Positions 17,482-26,207 of a DNA stretch of 64,000 nucleotides are shown piece after piece. The number at the start of each line of letters is the position of its first letter. The stretch's first letter is position 1. Position numbers and translations under genes: made by a program. The DNA comes from Streptomyces sp. NBC_00620 (lineage in GTDB: Bacteria; Actinomycetota; Actinomycetes; Streptomycetales; Streptomycetaceae): positions 1,860,001-1,924,000 of the forward strand of contig NZ_JAPENY010000003.1 of the NCBI RefSeq assembly GCF_026341825.1. Reading direction: 5' to 3'. The notes under the pieces were generated by a model that had not been told where the DNA came from, ran no database searches, and worked only from the letters and a program-made list of their open reading frames with translations.

Positions 17482-18219
17482 ATGCGCCAACAGCCGGTCC
17501 TTCTGGTCATCGCCCACGGCAGCCGCGATCCGCGGCACGCCGCGACGGTACACGCCCTGGTGCGGCGGGTACGGGCACAGCGCCCCGGCATCCGCGTCGA
17601 GACCGGCTTCCTGGACTTCAACATCCCGTCGGTGAACGGAGTGTTGGAGTCCCTAGCGGCCGAGGGCGTACGGGACGTGGTCGCCCTACCCCTGCTCCTG
17701 ACCCGCGCCTTCCACGCGAAGTCGGACATCCCGGCGGTCCTGTACAGCGCGCCGCGGCAGCTCCGCATCCGCCAGGCGGAGGTGCTCGGCCCGTCGCCGC
17801 TGCTGCTCTCGGCCCTCGAACGGCGTTTGTACGAGGCCGGGTTGACGCCGGCCGACAAGTCCTCGACCGGGGTCGTACTGGCCTCGGCGGGGTCCACGGA
17901 CCCGGAGGCGATCGCAGTGATCGCTGAAATCGCGCGGGAGTGGCGGCACACCGGCTGGTGCGCCGTGCGACCTGCGTTCGCCTCCGCGTCGGGGCCCCGC
18001 ACGGAGGAAGCCGTACGCGAACTGCGGGCGCTGGGCTGCGCCCGGGTCGCGGTCGCGCGCTACGTCCTCGCGCCCGGCTTCCTGCCGGACCGCATCGCAC
18101 GGGGCGCCGCCGAGGCGGACGTACTCGCCGATGTGCTCGGTCCGGCGCCGGAGGTGGCGCGGGTGCTCCTCGACCGGTACGACGAGGCTTCGCTGCCGGC
18201 CCTGGCGGCGGTGGGCTGA
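17482..18219 (+). CDS. sirohydrochlorin chelatase (CbiX/SirB-like)
   Basis: The 245-residue protein has two CbiX-type half domains. The metal-inserting histidines are visible at H12 (LLVIAHGSRDPRH) and H78 (LLLTRAFHAKSDIP). It should insert Fe2+ into sirohydrochlorin to make siroheme, the cofactor of the sulfite reductase at the head of this unit, though cobalt chelation cannot be excluded. It lies seven bases after the permease and is the last gene of the sulfur unit; the next gene is convergent, 11 bases away. Confidence 0.9.
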   Translation: MRQQPVLLVIAHGSRDPRHAATVHALVRRVRAQRPGIRVETGFLDFNIPSVNGVLESLAAEGVRDVVALPLLLTRAFHAKSDIPAVLYSAPRQLRIRQAEVLGPSPLLLSALERRLYEAGLTPADKSSTGVVLASAGSTDPEAIAVIAEIAREWRHTGWCAVRPAFASASGPRTEEAVRELRALGCARVAVARYVLAPGFLPDRIARGAAEADVLADVLGPAPEVARVLLDRYDEASLPALAAVG

Positions 18220-18230
18220 ACAGCCCGACG

Positions 18231-18839
18231 TCACCGGTGCGCGTCGCCCACGGCGGCCCGCCGCGGATCCCGTCCGCTCGCCGCCAGCGCGCGTTCGAAG
18301 GCGGGCGCGTCCTCGGGAACGGCCACCGGGTCGGCGAAGCCGTCGTACTGACGGTAGAGGTCGCCGTGCGTCTCCACGACGTCCAGGACGAGCCGGCCGG
18401 CGCCGTCCGAGACACGGAACTCCTGCCCGGTGGCGGTCGCGACGTCCCAGCCGTGGACGGCCGTCTCCTTGACGATCATCGAGGCGAGCTCGGCGGCCGG
18501 CATCTTCGCCATCCCGAGGTCGACCTCGCCCTCCCACACGGAAGGGTCCTTCCAGGCCGCGACGGCACGGTCCAGCTGGGCCGCGTACGCCTCAGCCCAG
18601 TCCGGGTCGGCCGTGAAGTCGCGCCCCGTCAGCTCCTCGGAGAGCTGCTCGCGCAGCGCCCGGTGCTCCATCCCGTGCGAGGTGTAGAGCACCCAGTGGT
18701 TGACCAGGGTGTGCAGGTCCCAGTCCGCGCAGGGGGTGGGTCCGGTCAGTGGGCTGCCGGCGGCCGTGACGCCGCGTGCGACGCGGGCGGCTTCGGCAGC
18801 GCATTCGGCCATGTACGGGTACACGCTGTCTCGGTTCAT
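18231..18839 (-). CDS. TIGR03086-type metal-binding protein (DinB/mycothiol-dependent fold)
   Basis: The 202-residue protein resembles the mycothiol-dependent maleylpyruvate isomerase/TIGR03086 group of the DinB fold. It has the N-terminal CADWDLHTLVNHWVLYTSHG segment with the first metal histidine and a later ETAVHGWDVATATG motif, with a second metal-ligand histidine. Such proteins bind a divalent metal in a four-helix bundle, sometimes with mycothiol, the main actinobacterial thiol. The substrate is unknown. ATG 18839 is chosen because the extension to 18881 is not conserved-looking. It is convergent with the siroheme gene. Confidence 0.75.
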   Translation of the reverse strand: MNRDSVYPYMAECAAEAARVARGVTAAGSPLTGPTPCADWDLHTLVNHWVLYTSHGMEHRALREQLSEELTGRDFTADPDWAEAYAAQLDRAVAAWKDPSVWEGEVDLGMAKMPAAELASMIVKETAVHGWDVATATGQEFRVSDGAGRLVLDVVETHGDLYRQYDGFADPVAVPEDAPAFERALAASGRDPRRAAVGDAHR

Positions 18840-18934
18840 GCACCTCACGCTAGGCATCCAGCCCGCGCCCCTCTTGAACAAACGCGACGCGCCGGGTTGA
18901 CCTTGCCCTCGGGGCAGACCCGAGGGTGCCCGTC

Positions 18935-19804
18935 ATGGACCTCTACCTGAAGCAGAGCGCGTACAGCGACCCGGGCGACCTCGGCACCGGTGACCTGCCG
19001 CGCGATCCCGGCCAACTGGCCAACCTCGTAAGGGAACTGATCATCCATCGACTGGAGGGATGGCGCTTCGGCCACGTCATCCCGGAGGAACGGCTGCACA
19101 CGGACGCCGAGGCACGCTACGTGACCGAGCTGCTGCGGATCCTGCGGGAGCGCCTGGACGCGCCGCTCACCAGGTCCCGCGCACCCGAGGAGCGGTTCGT
19201 CGGCACCTGCCGGGACTTCTCGCTGCTGCTGTGCTCGTTGCTGCGGGCCACGGGGACACCCGCACGGATCCGCGGCGGCTTCGCCACGTACTTCATCGAC
19301 GGTTTTCACGAGGACCACTGGGTCACCGAATACCGTGTGGCGGACGGGAGTTGGCGGCTGGTCGACGCCCAGGTCCTGCACGAGTCGTACGGCGTTCCCT
19401 TCGATCCGCTGGACGTGCCGCGCGACCGGTTCCTGATGGCGGGCGAGGCCTGGCGGGCGTGTCGCACGGGGAAATCCGACATCACGACGTTCGGTTTCTC
19501 CGGCGCCCCGGAGCTGCGCGGGATGTGGTTCCTGCGCGCCCGTGTCGTGCAGGACCTGGCCGCCCGCCACGGCGTGGAGCCACTCCCCTGGGACGGCTGG
19601 GGCCCCGAGATCCTCGACGACGCGTCCCTCACCGAGGACGACCTCGCCCTGATCGACGCCGTCGCCGACGCCCGCTCCGACGAGGAGCTGCGGCGCCTCT
19701 ACCAGGACCCGCGCCTCACCGTCCCGGACGAGATCACCTCGTACACGACCTACCGCGGCGACCGCAAGGTCACTCTGCGGCAGCGGTCAGCTCCTCCAGC
19801 TTGA
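18935..19804 (+). CDS. transglutaminase-like domain protein
   Basis: The 289-residue protein carries the transglutaminase/protease-like triad: C92 (VGTCRDFSLLLCSLLRA), H128 (HEDHWV) and D144 (RLVDAQV). This arrangement is shared by cysteine peptidases, amidases and true transglutaminases, and it has no signal peptide, so it is probably a cytoplasmic peptidase or amidase. ATG 18935 is chosen because GAGGG lies eight bases upstream; a GTG at 18926 is possible. Its last 35 bases overlap the convergent DUF1697 gene. Confidence 0.85.
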   Translation: MDLYLKQSAYSDPGDLGTGDLPRDPGQLANLVRELIIHRLEGWRFGHVIPEERLHTDAEARYVTELLRILRERLDAPLTRSRAPEERFVGTCRDFSLLLCSLLRATGTPARIRGGFATYFIDGFHEDHWVTEYRVADGSWRLVDAQVLHESYGVPFDPLDVPRDRFLMAGEAWRACRTGKSDITTFGFSGAPELRGMWFLRARVVQDLAARHGVEPLPWDGWGPEILDDASLTEDDLALIDAVADARSDEELRRLYQDPRLTVPDEITSYTTYRGDRKVTLRQRSAPPA

Positions 19805-20327
19805 CGACGGTGTTCCAGTTGCGGGTGGTGGCGGTGACGCCCTTGAGGAGTCTGGGCTTGGACAGCGCCTCCCCCAGCTTGGAGCGGCCGAGGCCGTCGG
19901 GGGCGTAGAGGTACAGGACGCGGTCGCCGATCCGGAACTCCTCTGGGAGGAAGGCCGGTTGGTCGACGGAGGCGAAGCGCTCGGCGTCGACGGGGGCCGA
20001 GAAGTATGTGGCGTGCAGCTGCTTGGCCTCCAGTTCGGCGGCCGGGAACGGGCACGCCTCCCGTACGGCCCTGAGGTAGGCGTGGTCGCGCACCAGCACG
20101 CCCACCGTGAAGCCGAAGTGCTTCTCGATGGCCTGTGCCAGCTCGGCGGCGAGGGACTCCTCGTCGCCGTGGCCGGCGGTGAAGACGGCGTTGCCGCTCT
20201 GCAGATATGTGCGTACGCCGCCGTACCCGAGCCCCTCAAGGAGCGTGCGCAGCTCGGCCATCGGCACCTTCTTGGCTCCGCCCACATTGATCCCGCGGAG
20301 CAGCGCCGCGTACGTCTTCGTCGTCAT
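19770..20327 (-). CDS. DUF1697 family protein
   Basis: The 185-residue protein shows the DUF1697 signature: YAALLRGINVGG at the N-terminus, TYLQSGNAVF in the middle and a C-terminal TTRNWNTV block. The family is widespread in bacteria and its biochemical role is not established. ATG 20327 starts exactly at the conserved beginning. The gene overlaps the 3' end of the transglutaminase-like gene by 35 bases on the opposite strand. Confidence 0.85.
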   Translation of the reverse strand: MTTKTYAALLRGINVGGAKKVPMAELRTLLEGLGYGGVRTYLQSGNAVFTAGHGDEESLAAELAQAIEKHFGFTVGVLVRDHAYLRAVREACPFPAAELEAKQLHATYFSAPVDAERFASVDQPAFLPEEFRIGDRVLYLYAPDGLGRSKLGEALSKPRLLKGVTATTRNWNTVVKLEELTAAAE

Positions 20328-20401
20328 CCGCACACCATAAGGCGAGCGGTCACCCTGATCATGACCCCCGAGAAGGTCCATTACGTGTAGGGGACCATCA
20401 T

Positions 20402-20418
20402 CCTCCGCAGTGCGGAGG
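20402..20418. promoter_or_regulatory. inverted repeat upstream of the MMPL gene
   Basis: CCTCCGC-AGT-GCGGAGG forms a perfect 7+3+7 inverted repeat, 139 bases before the transporter start. It could be an operator or a transcript hairpin. Confidence 0.35.
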
Positions 20419-20556
20419 GGACGGGGTCCGCACGGAGGAGCCGGGCGCCCGGCGGCTCACCGGGCAGCACGACGAGACGCTCTTATCCGGCCCATACCTT
20501 CGAAGTGCGAGGTGGCGACAGGGGGTTGTCACCGCAGACGAGGGGGCTTGCCCGTC

Positions 20557-22827
20557 ATGGGGAACCGAGAGACAAGGGTGCGGGGGATCGCCGCCCGAGC
20601 GGGCGGCTGGAGCGCCCGCCACCGATGGGCGGCCGTAGGAATCTGGGTGCTGTTCGTCGTCCTGTCGATGGGGCTCGGCTCGGCCGTGGGCAGCGTCGAG
20701 GTCAAGGAGAGCGAGGCCCTCAAGGGCGAGACGCAGACCGCCGCGAAGATAATCGAGGACGCGGGGATCGAGGAGCCGGCCAGTGAGAGCGTCCTGATCC
20801 AGGCCAAGGACGCGAACATCAAGGCCACGGACGCCGGGTTCCGGAGCGCCGTCGCGGAGGTCGTCACAGCGGTCGAGGGCACCGGCGAGGTCACGGACGT
20901 GACGTCGCCGTACGACGCCGGCACGATCTCGAAGGACGGCCTCAGCGCGCTCGTGCAGTTCGACATGCGCGGCGAGGCGGAGACCGCGGGCGACCGCGTC
21001 GAGCCGGTGCTCAAGGCCGTCGAGGGGGTGCAGAAGGGCCACTCCGAGCTGCGGATCGAGGAGATCGGCGGCGCCAGCATGAACGAGACCTTCGCCGACG
21101 CGACCGGCAAGGACTTCAAGCGGGCCGAATTCTCCGCCGTGCCCGTGGCGTTCGGCATTCTGCTGATCGCGTTCGGCGCGCTGGTCGCGGCGCTGGTACC
21201 GGTGGCGCTGGCGATCACCGCGATCATGGCGACGATGGGCCTGATGGCCGTGGTCAGCCATGTGATGCCGATGAGCGACACGGCCAGCTCCGTGATGCTC
21301 CTCGTCGGTCTGGCGGTCGGCGTCGACTACTGCCTGTTCTACCTTCGGCGTGAGCGCGAGGAGCGCGCGGCGGGTCGCGACCCCGAGACCGCTCTGCGGA
21401 TCGCCGCCGCGACCAGTGGCCGCGCGATCATCGTCTCGGGTGTGACGGTGTGCGTGGCGATGGCCGGCATGCTCTTCACCGGGCTCGCCGACTTCGAGGC
21501 GATGGGTCTGGCCTCGCTGATGGTCGTGGCGGTCGCCATGGTCGGTTCGGTGACGGTGCTGCCCGCCCTGCTGTCGCTGCTCGGTGAGCGGGTCGAGAAG
21601 GGTCGGATTCCGTTCCTGCACCGCGCCAAGCGGCGCAAGAACGGCAACGGACGCAAGGGCAACGGCGAGAGCCGCTTCTGGGGCGCCGTGCTGAACGTCG
21701 TACTCGCCAAGCCCGGCCTCGCGCTGGTCGTGGCGGCCGGCGCACTGCTTGCCATCTCCGCGCCCGCACTGGGCATGAAGACGCAGAACCTCACCCTGGA
21801 CCAGGAGTTCGGCGACTCGGTGCCGATCGTGGGCACGTACAACCGGGTCAACGACGCCTTCCCCGGCGGTTCGGATCCCGCCGTGGTGGTCGTCAAGGCG
21901 GACGACATCAACGCCGCCGACGTGAGGTCCGCGCTCGCCGAGTTCCGTACGGAGGCGATCAGTTCGGGCGCCTCGCTGGGCCCGGTCGACATCAAGGTGC
22001 ACGACGCGCAGAACGTCGCCTTCGTCTCCGTACCGCTGGTCGGCGGTTCCGATCAGGGCAAGGCGGAGGAGAGCCTGGGTCTGCTGCGCGACACGGTACG
22101 GCCGGACACGCTCGGCAAGGTCGACGGAGTCGAGGCGCCGATCACCGGGCAGGTCGCGGGATCGCACGACTTCAACGAACAGCTGGTCGGCTCGGTGACC
22201 CCGGTCTTCGCGTTCGTGGTCGTCTTCGCCTTCCTGCTGATGCTGCTCTCGTTCCGCTCACTGACGATCGCGATCACCTCGATCGCCCTCAACCTCCTTT
22301 CGGTCGCGGCTGCTTACGGCATCCTGGTCGCCGTCTTCCAGCACGGCTGGGGCGCGTCGCTGGTGGGCGCGGAGGGGGTGGGCGCCATCGTGACCTGGCT
22401 GCCTCTGTTCCTCTTCGTGATCCTCTTCGGGCTCTCGATGGACTACCACGTGTTCGTGGTCTCGCGGATTCGTGAGGCACGGCTGCGGGGGCTCGACACC
22501 AAGGACGCGATCCGGCACGGCGTGGTCACCACGGCGGGCGTCGTCACCAGCGCCGCGATCATCATGGTCGCCGTCTTCGCGATCTTCGGAACGCTCTCCA
22601 TGCAGTCCATGAAGCAGATGGGCGTGGGCCTGGCGGCCGCGGTACTCATCGACGCGACCGTCATCCGCGGGGTGCTGCTCCCGGCCGTGATGGCCCTGCT
22701 CGGCGAGCGCAACTGGTACCTGCCGAAGTGGATGAACCGCCTGCCCGACCTCACGCACGACGAGTCGGCCGAGGCATTGTCACCGCCTCAGCCACCCGCC
22801 GTGGAGGGCGAGAAGGTCGGGGTGTAG
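20557..22827 (+). CDS. MMPL-family RND transporter
   Basis: The 756-residue membrane protein has the MMPL layout: one N-terminal helix, a periplasmic-side domain, six helices with a lysine/arginine-rich cytoplasmic loop (AKRRKNGNGRKG) in the middle, then a second copy of the same pattern. Conserved motifs include GLAVGVDYCLFYLRRERE in helix 4 and its counterpart GLSMDYHVFVVSRIREA, which carries the proton-relay Asp-Tyr pair. MMPL proteins export lipids or drugs. GAGGGGG lies about ten bases before ATG 20557. No TetR regulator is adjacent. It converges on the glycosyltransferase gene. Confidence 0.9.
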   Translation: MGNRETRVRGIAARAGGWSARHRWAAVGIWVLFVVLSMGLGSAVGSVEVKESEALKGETQTAAKIIEDAGIEEPASESVLIQAKDANIKATDAGFRSAVAEVVTAVEGTGEVTDVTSPYDAGTISKDGLSALVQFDMRGEAETAGDRVEPVLKAVEGVQKGHSELRIEEIGGASMNETFADATGKDFKRAEFSAVPVAFGILLIAFGALVAALVPVALAITAIMATMGLMAVVSHVMPMSDTASSVMLLVGLAVGVDYCLFYLRREREERAAGRDPETALRIAAATSGRAIIVSGVTVCVAMAGMLFTGLADFEAMGLASLMVVAVAMVGSVTVLPALLSLLGERVEKGRIPFLHRAKRRKNGNGRKGNGESRFWGAVLNVVLAKPGLALVVAAGALLAISAPALGMKTQNLTLDQEFGDSVPIVGTYNRVNDAFPGGSDPAVVVVKADDINAADVRSALAEFRTEAISSGASLGPVDIKVHDAQNVAFVSVPLVGGSDQGKAEESLGLLRDTVRPDTLGKVDGVEAPITGQVAGSHDFNEQLVGSVTPVFAFVVVFAFLLMLLSFRSLTIAITSIALNLLSVAAAYGILVAVFQHGWGASLVGAEGVGAIVTWLPLFLFVILFGLSMDYHVFVVSRIREARLRGLDTKDAIRHGVVTTAGVVTSAAIIMVAVFAIFGTLSMQSMKQMGVGLAAAVLIDATVIRGVLLPAVMALLGERNWYLPKWMNRLPDLTHDESAEALSPPQPPAVEGEKVGV

Positions 22828-22850
22828 CTCCACCCACGACCGGCTACACC
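22821..22850. terminator. shared hairpin across two convergent stop codons
   Basis: GGTGTAGC (22821-22828) and GCTACACC (22843-22850) form an 8-bp stem. The MMPL stop TAG lies in one arm and the complement of the glycosyltransferase stop lies in the other, so it may terminate both directions. Confidence 0.5.
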
Positions 22851-24052
22851 TGTACGTCGGCGGGCAGTTCGGCCTCGATGAGGTCGGCTGCCCGCCTTGT
22901 GCCGCCCTCCCCCGCCATCTGCTCCTGGATCTCGTGCAGGCGGCTCGCCACCCCGGAATCCGCGGCCAGTGCGAGGACGGTCTCACGCAGGTTCTCGGCC
23001 GTCGCCTCCTCCATCGATAGGTGACGGGCGACGCCGAGCGCCTGGAGCATGTCGGCGTTCCCGAACTGGTCGACGGCCTGAGGTACGGCGACCATCGGCG
23101 TCCCGGTGGCCAGCCCCTCCTGGCTGCCGCCCGCCCCCGCGTGGGTGATGAACACGTCGGCCTGACGGAGGACCGAGAGCTGCGGCACCCACTGGTGCAC
23201 CTCCACATTGCCGGGCACCTCGCCCAGCTCGGCGGGGTCGACGAACTTCCCGATCCCCAGCACGACATGCCAGCCGGGCAGCTCGCCGAACGCCTTGACG
23301 CACTCCCGGTAGAAGTCGGGCTGCTTGGTGAAACTGGAGCCCAGCGACACGAGCAGCACCTTTTCGACTCCCGCGGGCCGCTGCCACTCGCCCTGCGCCG
23401 CCCGGTCGCCCTGGCAGGCGCCGACGAAGGTGTGGACCGTCTCGTCCACCCGGTCCGCGTGCGGCTGGAGCGCCTTCGGGATCAGTACGAGGGAGCGGGC
23501 GGGACTGCCGGTGAACGGGTCAGGGTGCTGCGTGATCCCGTTCTCCGCCAGCCAGGCCTCGAAGCGTGCGTAGTACGCCTGTCCGCGCTCGGTCTTGAGC
23601 GGCTCCGCCCACATCGGCTCGGCGACCTCCTCCTCGTAGCCGGTCCAGGCGACGAGGTTCGGCGACAGGGAGACGGCCGGGACGCCCCAGCGGTGCGCGA
23701 GGACACGGGCCGGGTAGGACGTGATGTCGTGCAGCACGAGGTCCGGCTCGTCACCCTCGTACGCCTTCACGAGCTGCGGCAGCGCCTGGATCGCGTCCGC
23801 CAGGAAGGGTTCGACGTTGTCGAGGAGGGTGCTCCCCCAGGCAGCGGGGTCGTCGTCGGGAGACGGCAGCGTCGAGGTGTAGAGGACGGGTTCGGCGCCG
23901 GTCGCCGCGACCTTGTCGGCGAAGACCGGCGGAATCGCGTACGTGACCCGGTGCCCGCGCGCGACGAGCTCCCGGATCACCTCGATGCTCGGGTTCACGT
24001 GCCCGTGGGCGGCAATCGAGAACATGGCGATATGGGCTCGTCGTGAAGTCAT
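22844..24052 (-). CDS. macrolide-type UDP-glycosyltransferase (MGT family)
   Basis: The 402-residue GT-B enzyme resembles the macrolide glycosyltransferase family that inactivates macrolides by glycosylation (MgtA/OleD type). It has the N-terminal acceptor half starting HIAMFSIAAHGHVNPS, with the catalytic histidine in that AAHGH block, and the C-terminal nucleotide-sugar motif THAGAGGSQEGLATGTPMV followed by PQAVDQFGNADML. It may give self-resistance or detoxification; other acceptors are possible. No macrolide biosynthetic genes are nearby. A strong promoter places the transcription start at or next to the ATG, so the message is probably leaderless. Confidence 0.87.
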   Translation of the reverse strand: MTSRRAHIAMFSIAAHGHVNPSIEVIRELVARGHRVTYAIPPVFADKVAATGAEPVLYTSTLPSPDDDPAAWGSTLLDNVEPFLADAIQALPQLVKAYEGDEPDLVLHDITSYPARVLAHRWGVPAVSLSPNLVAWTGYEEEVAEPMWAEPLKTERGQAYYARFEAWLAENGITQHPDPFTGSPARSLVLIPKALQPHADRVDETVHTFVGACQGDRAAQGEWQRPAGVEKVLLVSLGSSFTKQPDFYRECVKAFGELPGWHVVLGIGKFVDPAELGEVPGNVEVHQWVPQLSVLRQADVFITHAGAGGSQEGLATGTPMVAVPQAVDQFGNADMLQALGVARHLSMEEATAENLRETVLALAADSGVASRLHEIQEQMAGEGGTRRAADLIEAELPADVQV

Positions 24053-24088
24053 AGCGGGACACTAAGCGAGACGAGACGTCTCGTGCAA
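24053..24088 (-). promoter_or_regulatory. leaderless promoter of the glycosyltransferase with embedded operator
   Basis: On the minus strand TTGCAC (24083-24088) and TAGTGT (24059-24064) are spaced by 18 bases, and only six bases separate the -10 box from the ATG. The perfect palindrome ACGAGACGTCTCGT (24071-24084) fills the spacer, a layout typical of TetR-family repression. A second repeat, GCAATT-G-AATTGC, lies at 24085-24097. Confidence 0.7.
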
Positions 24089-24096
24089 TTGAATTG

Positions 24097-25374
24097 CTAC
24101 CTCTGATAGCGGGCCAGCACCAGATTCCCGTCCTCCACCAGCCGTTTTCGCAGCTCATCGAGGTCGATCGCCCCGCTGTAGTACTCCTGGAACGCGGGCG
24201 TCGCGACCTTGTCCTTCCACTCGGGGTAGCCGCGCACGGACTGGGCGGGCGCCGAGCGCAGCTGGGCGGCGAGCGCGGTGCCGGTCGCCCAGTCGTCCTT
24301 GGTGGTGTGCAGGGCGGGGTCCTTGAGTGCCTCGGTGCCGGTGGGCAGCATCCAGTCGCCGAGGGCGAGCCGGACCATGTTCTTCGGCTGGAGCAGGAAG
24401 TCGATGAACTCGGCGGCCTCCTTCTTGTGCGGGCTGTCCTCTGCGATGGAGAGGGTCTGCGGGCTGACGCCCTGGGTGAGGCCGTCCGCGCCCGCCGGAG
24501 CGGGCAGCACTTGCCAGTCGAAGCCCTTGGGTGCCTGCTGGACGATCTGCTGCCGGTAGGAGAAGCCGAGCGGGACCATCGCGTACTTGCCGCCGAAGAA
24601 CCCGGGCAGCGTGTCGGAGCCGCCCATGCCGAGCGTCGTACTCGACGCGCTCCCGTCCGTGTTCACCTCGTCGTGAACCGTCCTCGGCACCACCTCGTCG
24701 GCCGCGTCGAAACGGACCGTCACCCTGCCGTCCGCGCCCCGGTGGAACATCTGCCCGCCGGTGGAGAGGGAGAGGTTGAGCGTCGCGGAGACCGGTTCCT
24801 TGAGCGGCCAGGCGACCCCGTACTTTCCCTCGCCGCTCAGTTCCTTCGCGATCGAGCGGAACTCCTCCCACGTCCAGGGGTTCTCGGGCGTCGGAATGCG
24901 GACGCCCGACTCCTTGAGCCACTCGGCGTTGGCGATGAGGACACGCGGCTCCTGGAGGAACGGCACACCGTAGATCCCGTCCCCGAAGGTCGCCGTCTCC
25001 CAACTGCGCTGCGGGATGTCGGACTTCAGGCGCTCGGGCAGCAACTCACCGAGTTCCGCGAGGTATCCGCCGTACGCGAAGTCCGCGAGGTCGTCCGAGG
25101 CGTCATGGATGATGTCCGGCGCCTCACCGCCCTCGAAGGAGGTGAGCAGCTGGTCGTGGACGCTGTCCCAACTCCCCTGCACATACTCGACCTTGACGTC
25201 CGGATGTACGGCGTTCCACTCCTCCACCAGCTCCTTGTTGGCGTCGACGGACTCCTCCTGCCAGGCGAGTGACTGGAACCGGAGGGTGATCCGTCTGTCG
25301 GAGCTGCCGTCGTCCGAGGAGCAGGCCGTGAGCAGCAGCCCCATGACCAGCGCGAGGATCCATCGCGTACGCAT
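24097..25374 (-). CDS. sugar ABC transporter substrate-binding lipoprotein
   Basis: The 425-residue lipoprotein has a short signal with lipobox LLLTAC and a family-1 extracellular solute-binding fold (RITLRFQSLAWQEESV start, NPWTWEEFRSIAKEL in the middle, a C-terminal AAEFIDFLL). It should deliver a sugar or oligosaccharide to the two permeases encoded upstream, whose genes it overlaps (ATGA at 25373). ATG 25374 begins the signal peptide. The substrate is unknown. No glycosidase or LacI regulator is adjacent to help define it. Confidence 0.9.
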   Translation of the reverse strand: MRTRWILALVMGLLLTACSSDDGSSDRRITLRFQSLAWQEESVDANKELVEEWNAVHPDVKVEYVQGSWDSVHDQLLTSFEGGEAPDIIHDASDDLADFAYGGYLAELGELLPERLKSDIPQRSWETATFGDGIYGVPFLQEPRVLIANAEWLKESGVRIPTPENPWTWEEFRSIAKELSGEGKYGVAWPLKEPVSATLNLSLSTGGQMFHRGADGRVTVRFDAADEVVPRTVHDEVNTDGSASSTTLGMGGSDTLPGFFGGKYAMVPLGFSYRQQIVQQAPKGFDWQVLPAPAGADGLTQGVSPQTLSIAEDSPHKKEAAEFIDFLLQPKNMVRLALGDWMLPTGTEALKDPALHTTKDDWATGTALAAQLRSAPAQSVRGYPEWKDKVATPAFQEYYSGAIDLDELRKRLVEDGNLVLARYQR

Positions 25375-26207
25375 CAGCTCTTCACCGCCCCGGCGAGCAT
25401 GCCGCCCGTGATCCGCTTCTGGATGATCGCGAAGACGACCAGCGACGGGAGGGTCGCGAGGAACGCCGCTGCCGCGAGCGGGCCGAGGTCCGCGACACCC
25501 TCGGCTCCGATGAAGTGGGTGAGGACGACCGGAAGCGTCTGTTTCTCCGGGGTCTTGAGGAGCACGAGCGCGAAGAAGAACTCGTTCCACGCACTGATGA
25601 ACGCGAACAGCGCCGTCGCCACGATGCCGGGCGCGAGCAGCGGCGCGGTGATGGAGACGAGGGTGCGCAGTTTCCCCGCCCCGTCGACCGCCGCGGCCTC
25701 CTCCAACTCGGTGGGCACGGCCCGTACATAGCCCACCAGCATCCACAGCGCGAACGGCAGCGCCCACACCACGTACACCATGACCAGCCCCGGCAGTGAG
25801 TTGATCAGCCGGAGGTTCTTGAGGACCAGGAACAGCGGGATGATCACGAGCACGAACGGGAACGCCTGGCTGACCACCACCCACCCGGTGGCGGCCTTCG
25901 CGAGCCGGGTTCGGTGCCGGGCCATGACGTACGCCATCGGGGTCGCGACCAGTACGGCGATGACCGCCGCGCCGAGCGCAGCGACGAGGGAGTTGAACGC
26001 GGCCTGCAGCAAAGGCTGTTCGTCGAAGGCCTGCCGGAAGTTGGCGAGGGTGGGATTCCTGGGGATCCAGGTGGGGTGCAGGCTCGCCAGCTCGCGCGGG
26101 GGCTTGAAGGCGGTGGAGATCAGCCAGACGAAGGGGAAGGCGAGGAAGACGAGATAGCCGAGGAGTGCGAGGTACTGGCCGACGCGGGCGCCCTTGCTGG
26201 TCCTCAT
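25374..26207 (-). CDS. sugar ABC transporter permease, MalG-like
   Basis: This 277-residue permease has six transmembrane helices and the CUT1 coupling motif EEAAAVDGAGKLRTLVSITAPLLAPG (EEAAAVDGAG and APLLAPG mark its ends). It pairs with the MalF-like permease just upstream, overlapping it by four bases. No ATPase is encoded in this operon, so the shared ATPase MsiK, known from Streptomyces sugar importers, is the probable partner. Confidence 0.92.
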   Translation of the reverse strand: MRTSKGARVGQYLALLGYLVFLAFPFVWLISTAFKPPRELASLHPTWIPRNPTLANFRQAFDEQPLLQAAFNSLVAALGAAVIAVLVATPMAYVMARHRTRLAKAATGWVVVSQAFPFVLVIIPLFLVLKNLRLINSLPGLVMVYVVWALPFALWMLVGYVRAVPTELEEAAAVDGAGKLRTLVSITAPLLAPGIVATALFAFISAWNEFFFALVLLKTPEKQTLPVVLTHFIGAEGVADLGPLAAAAFLATLPSLVVFAIIQKRITGGMLAGAVKS

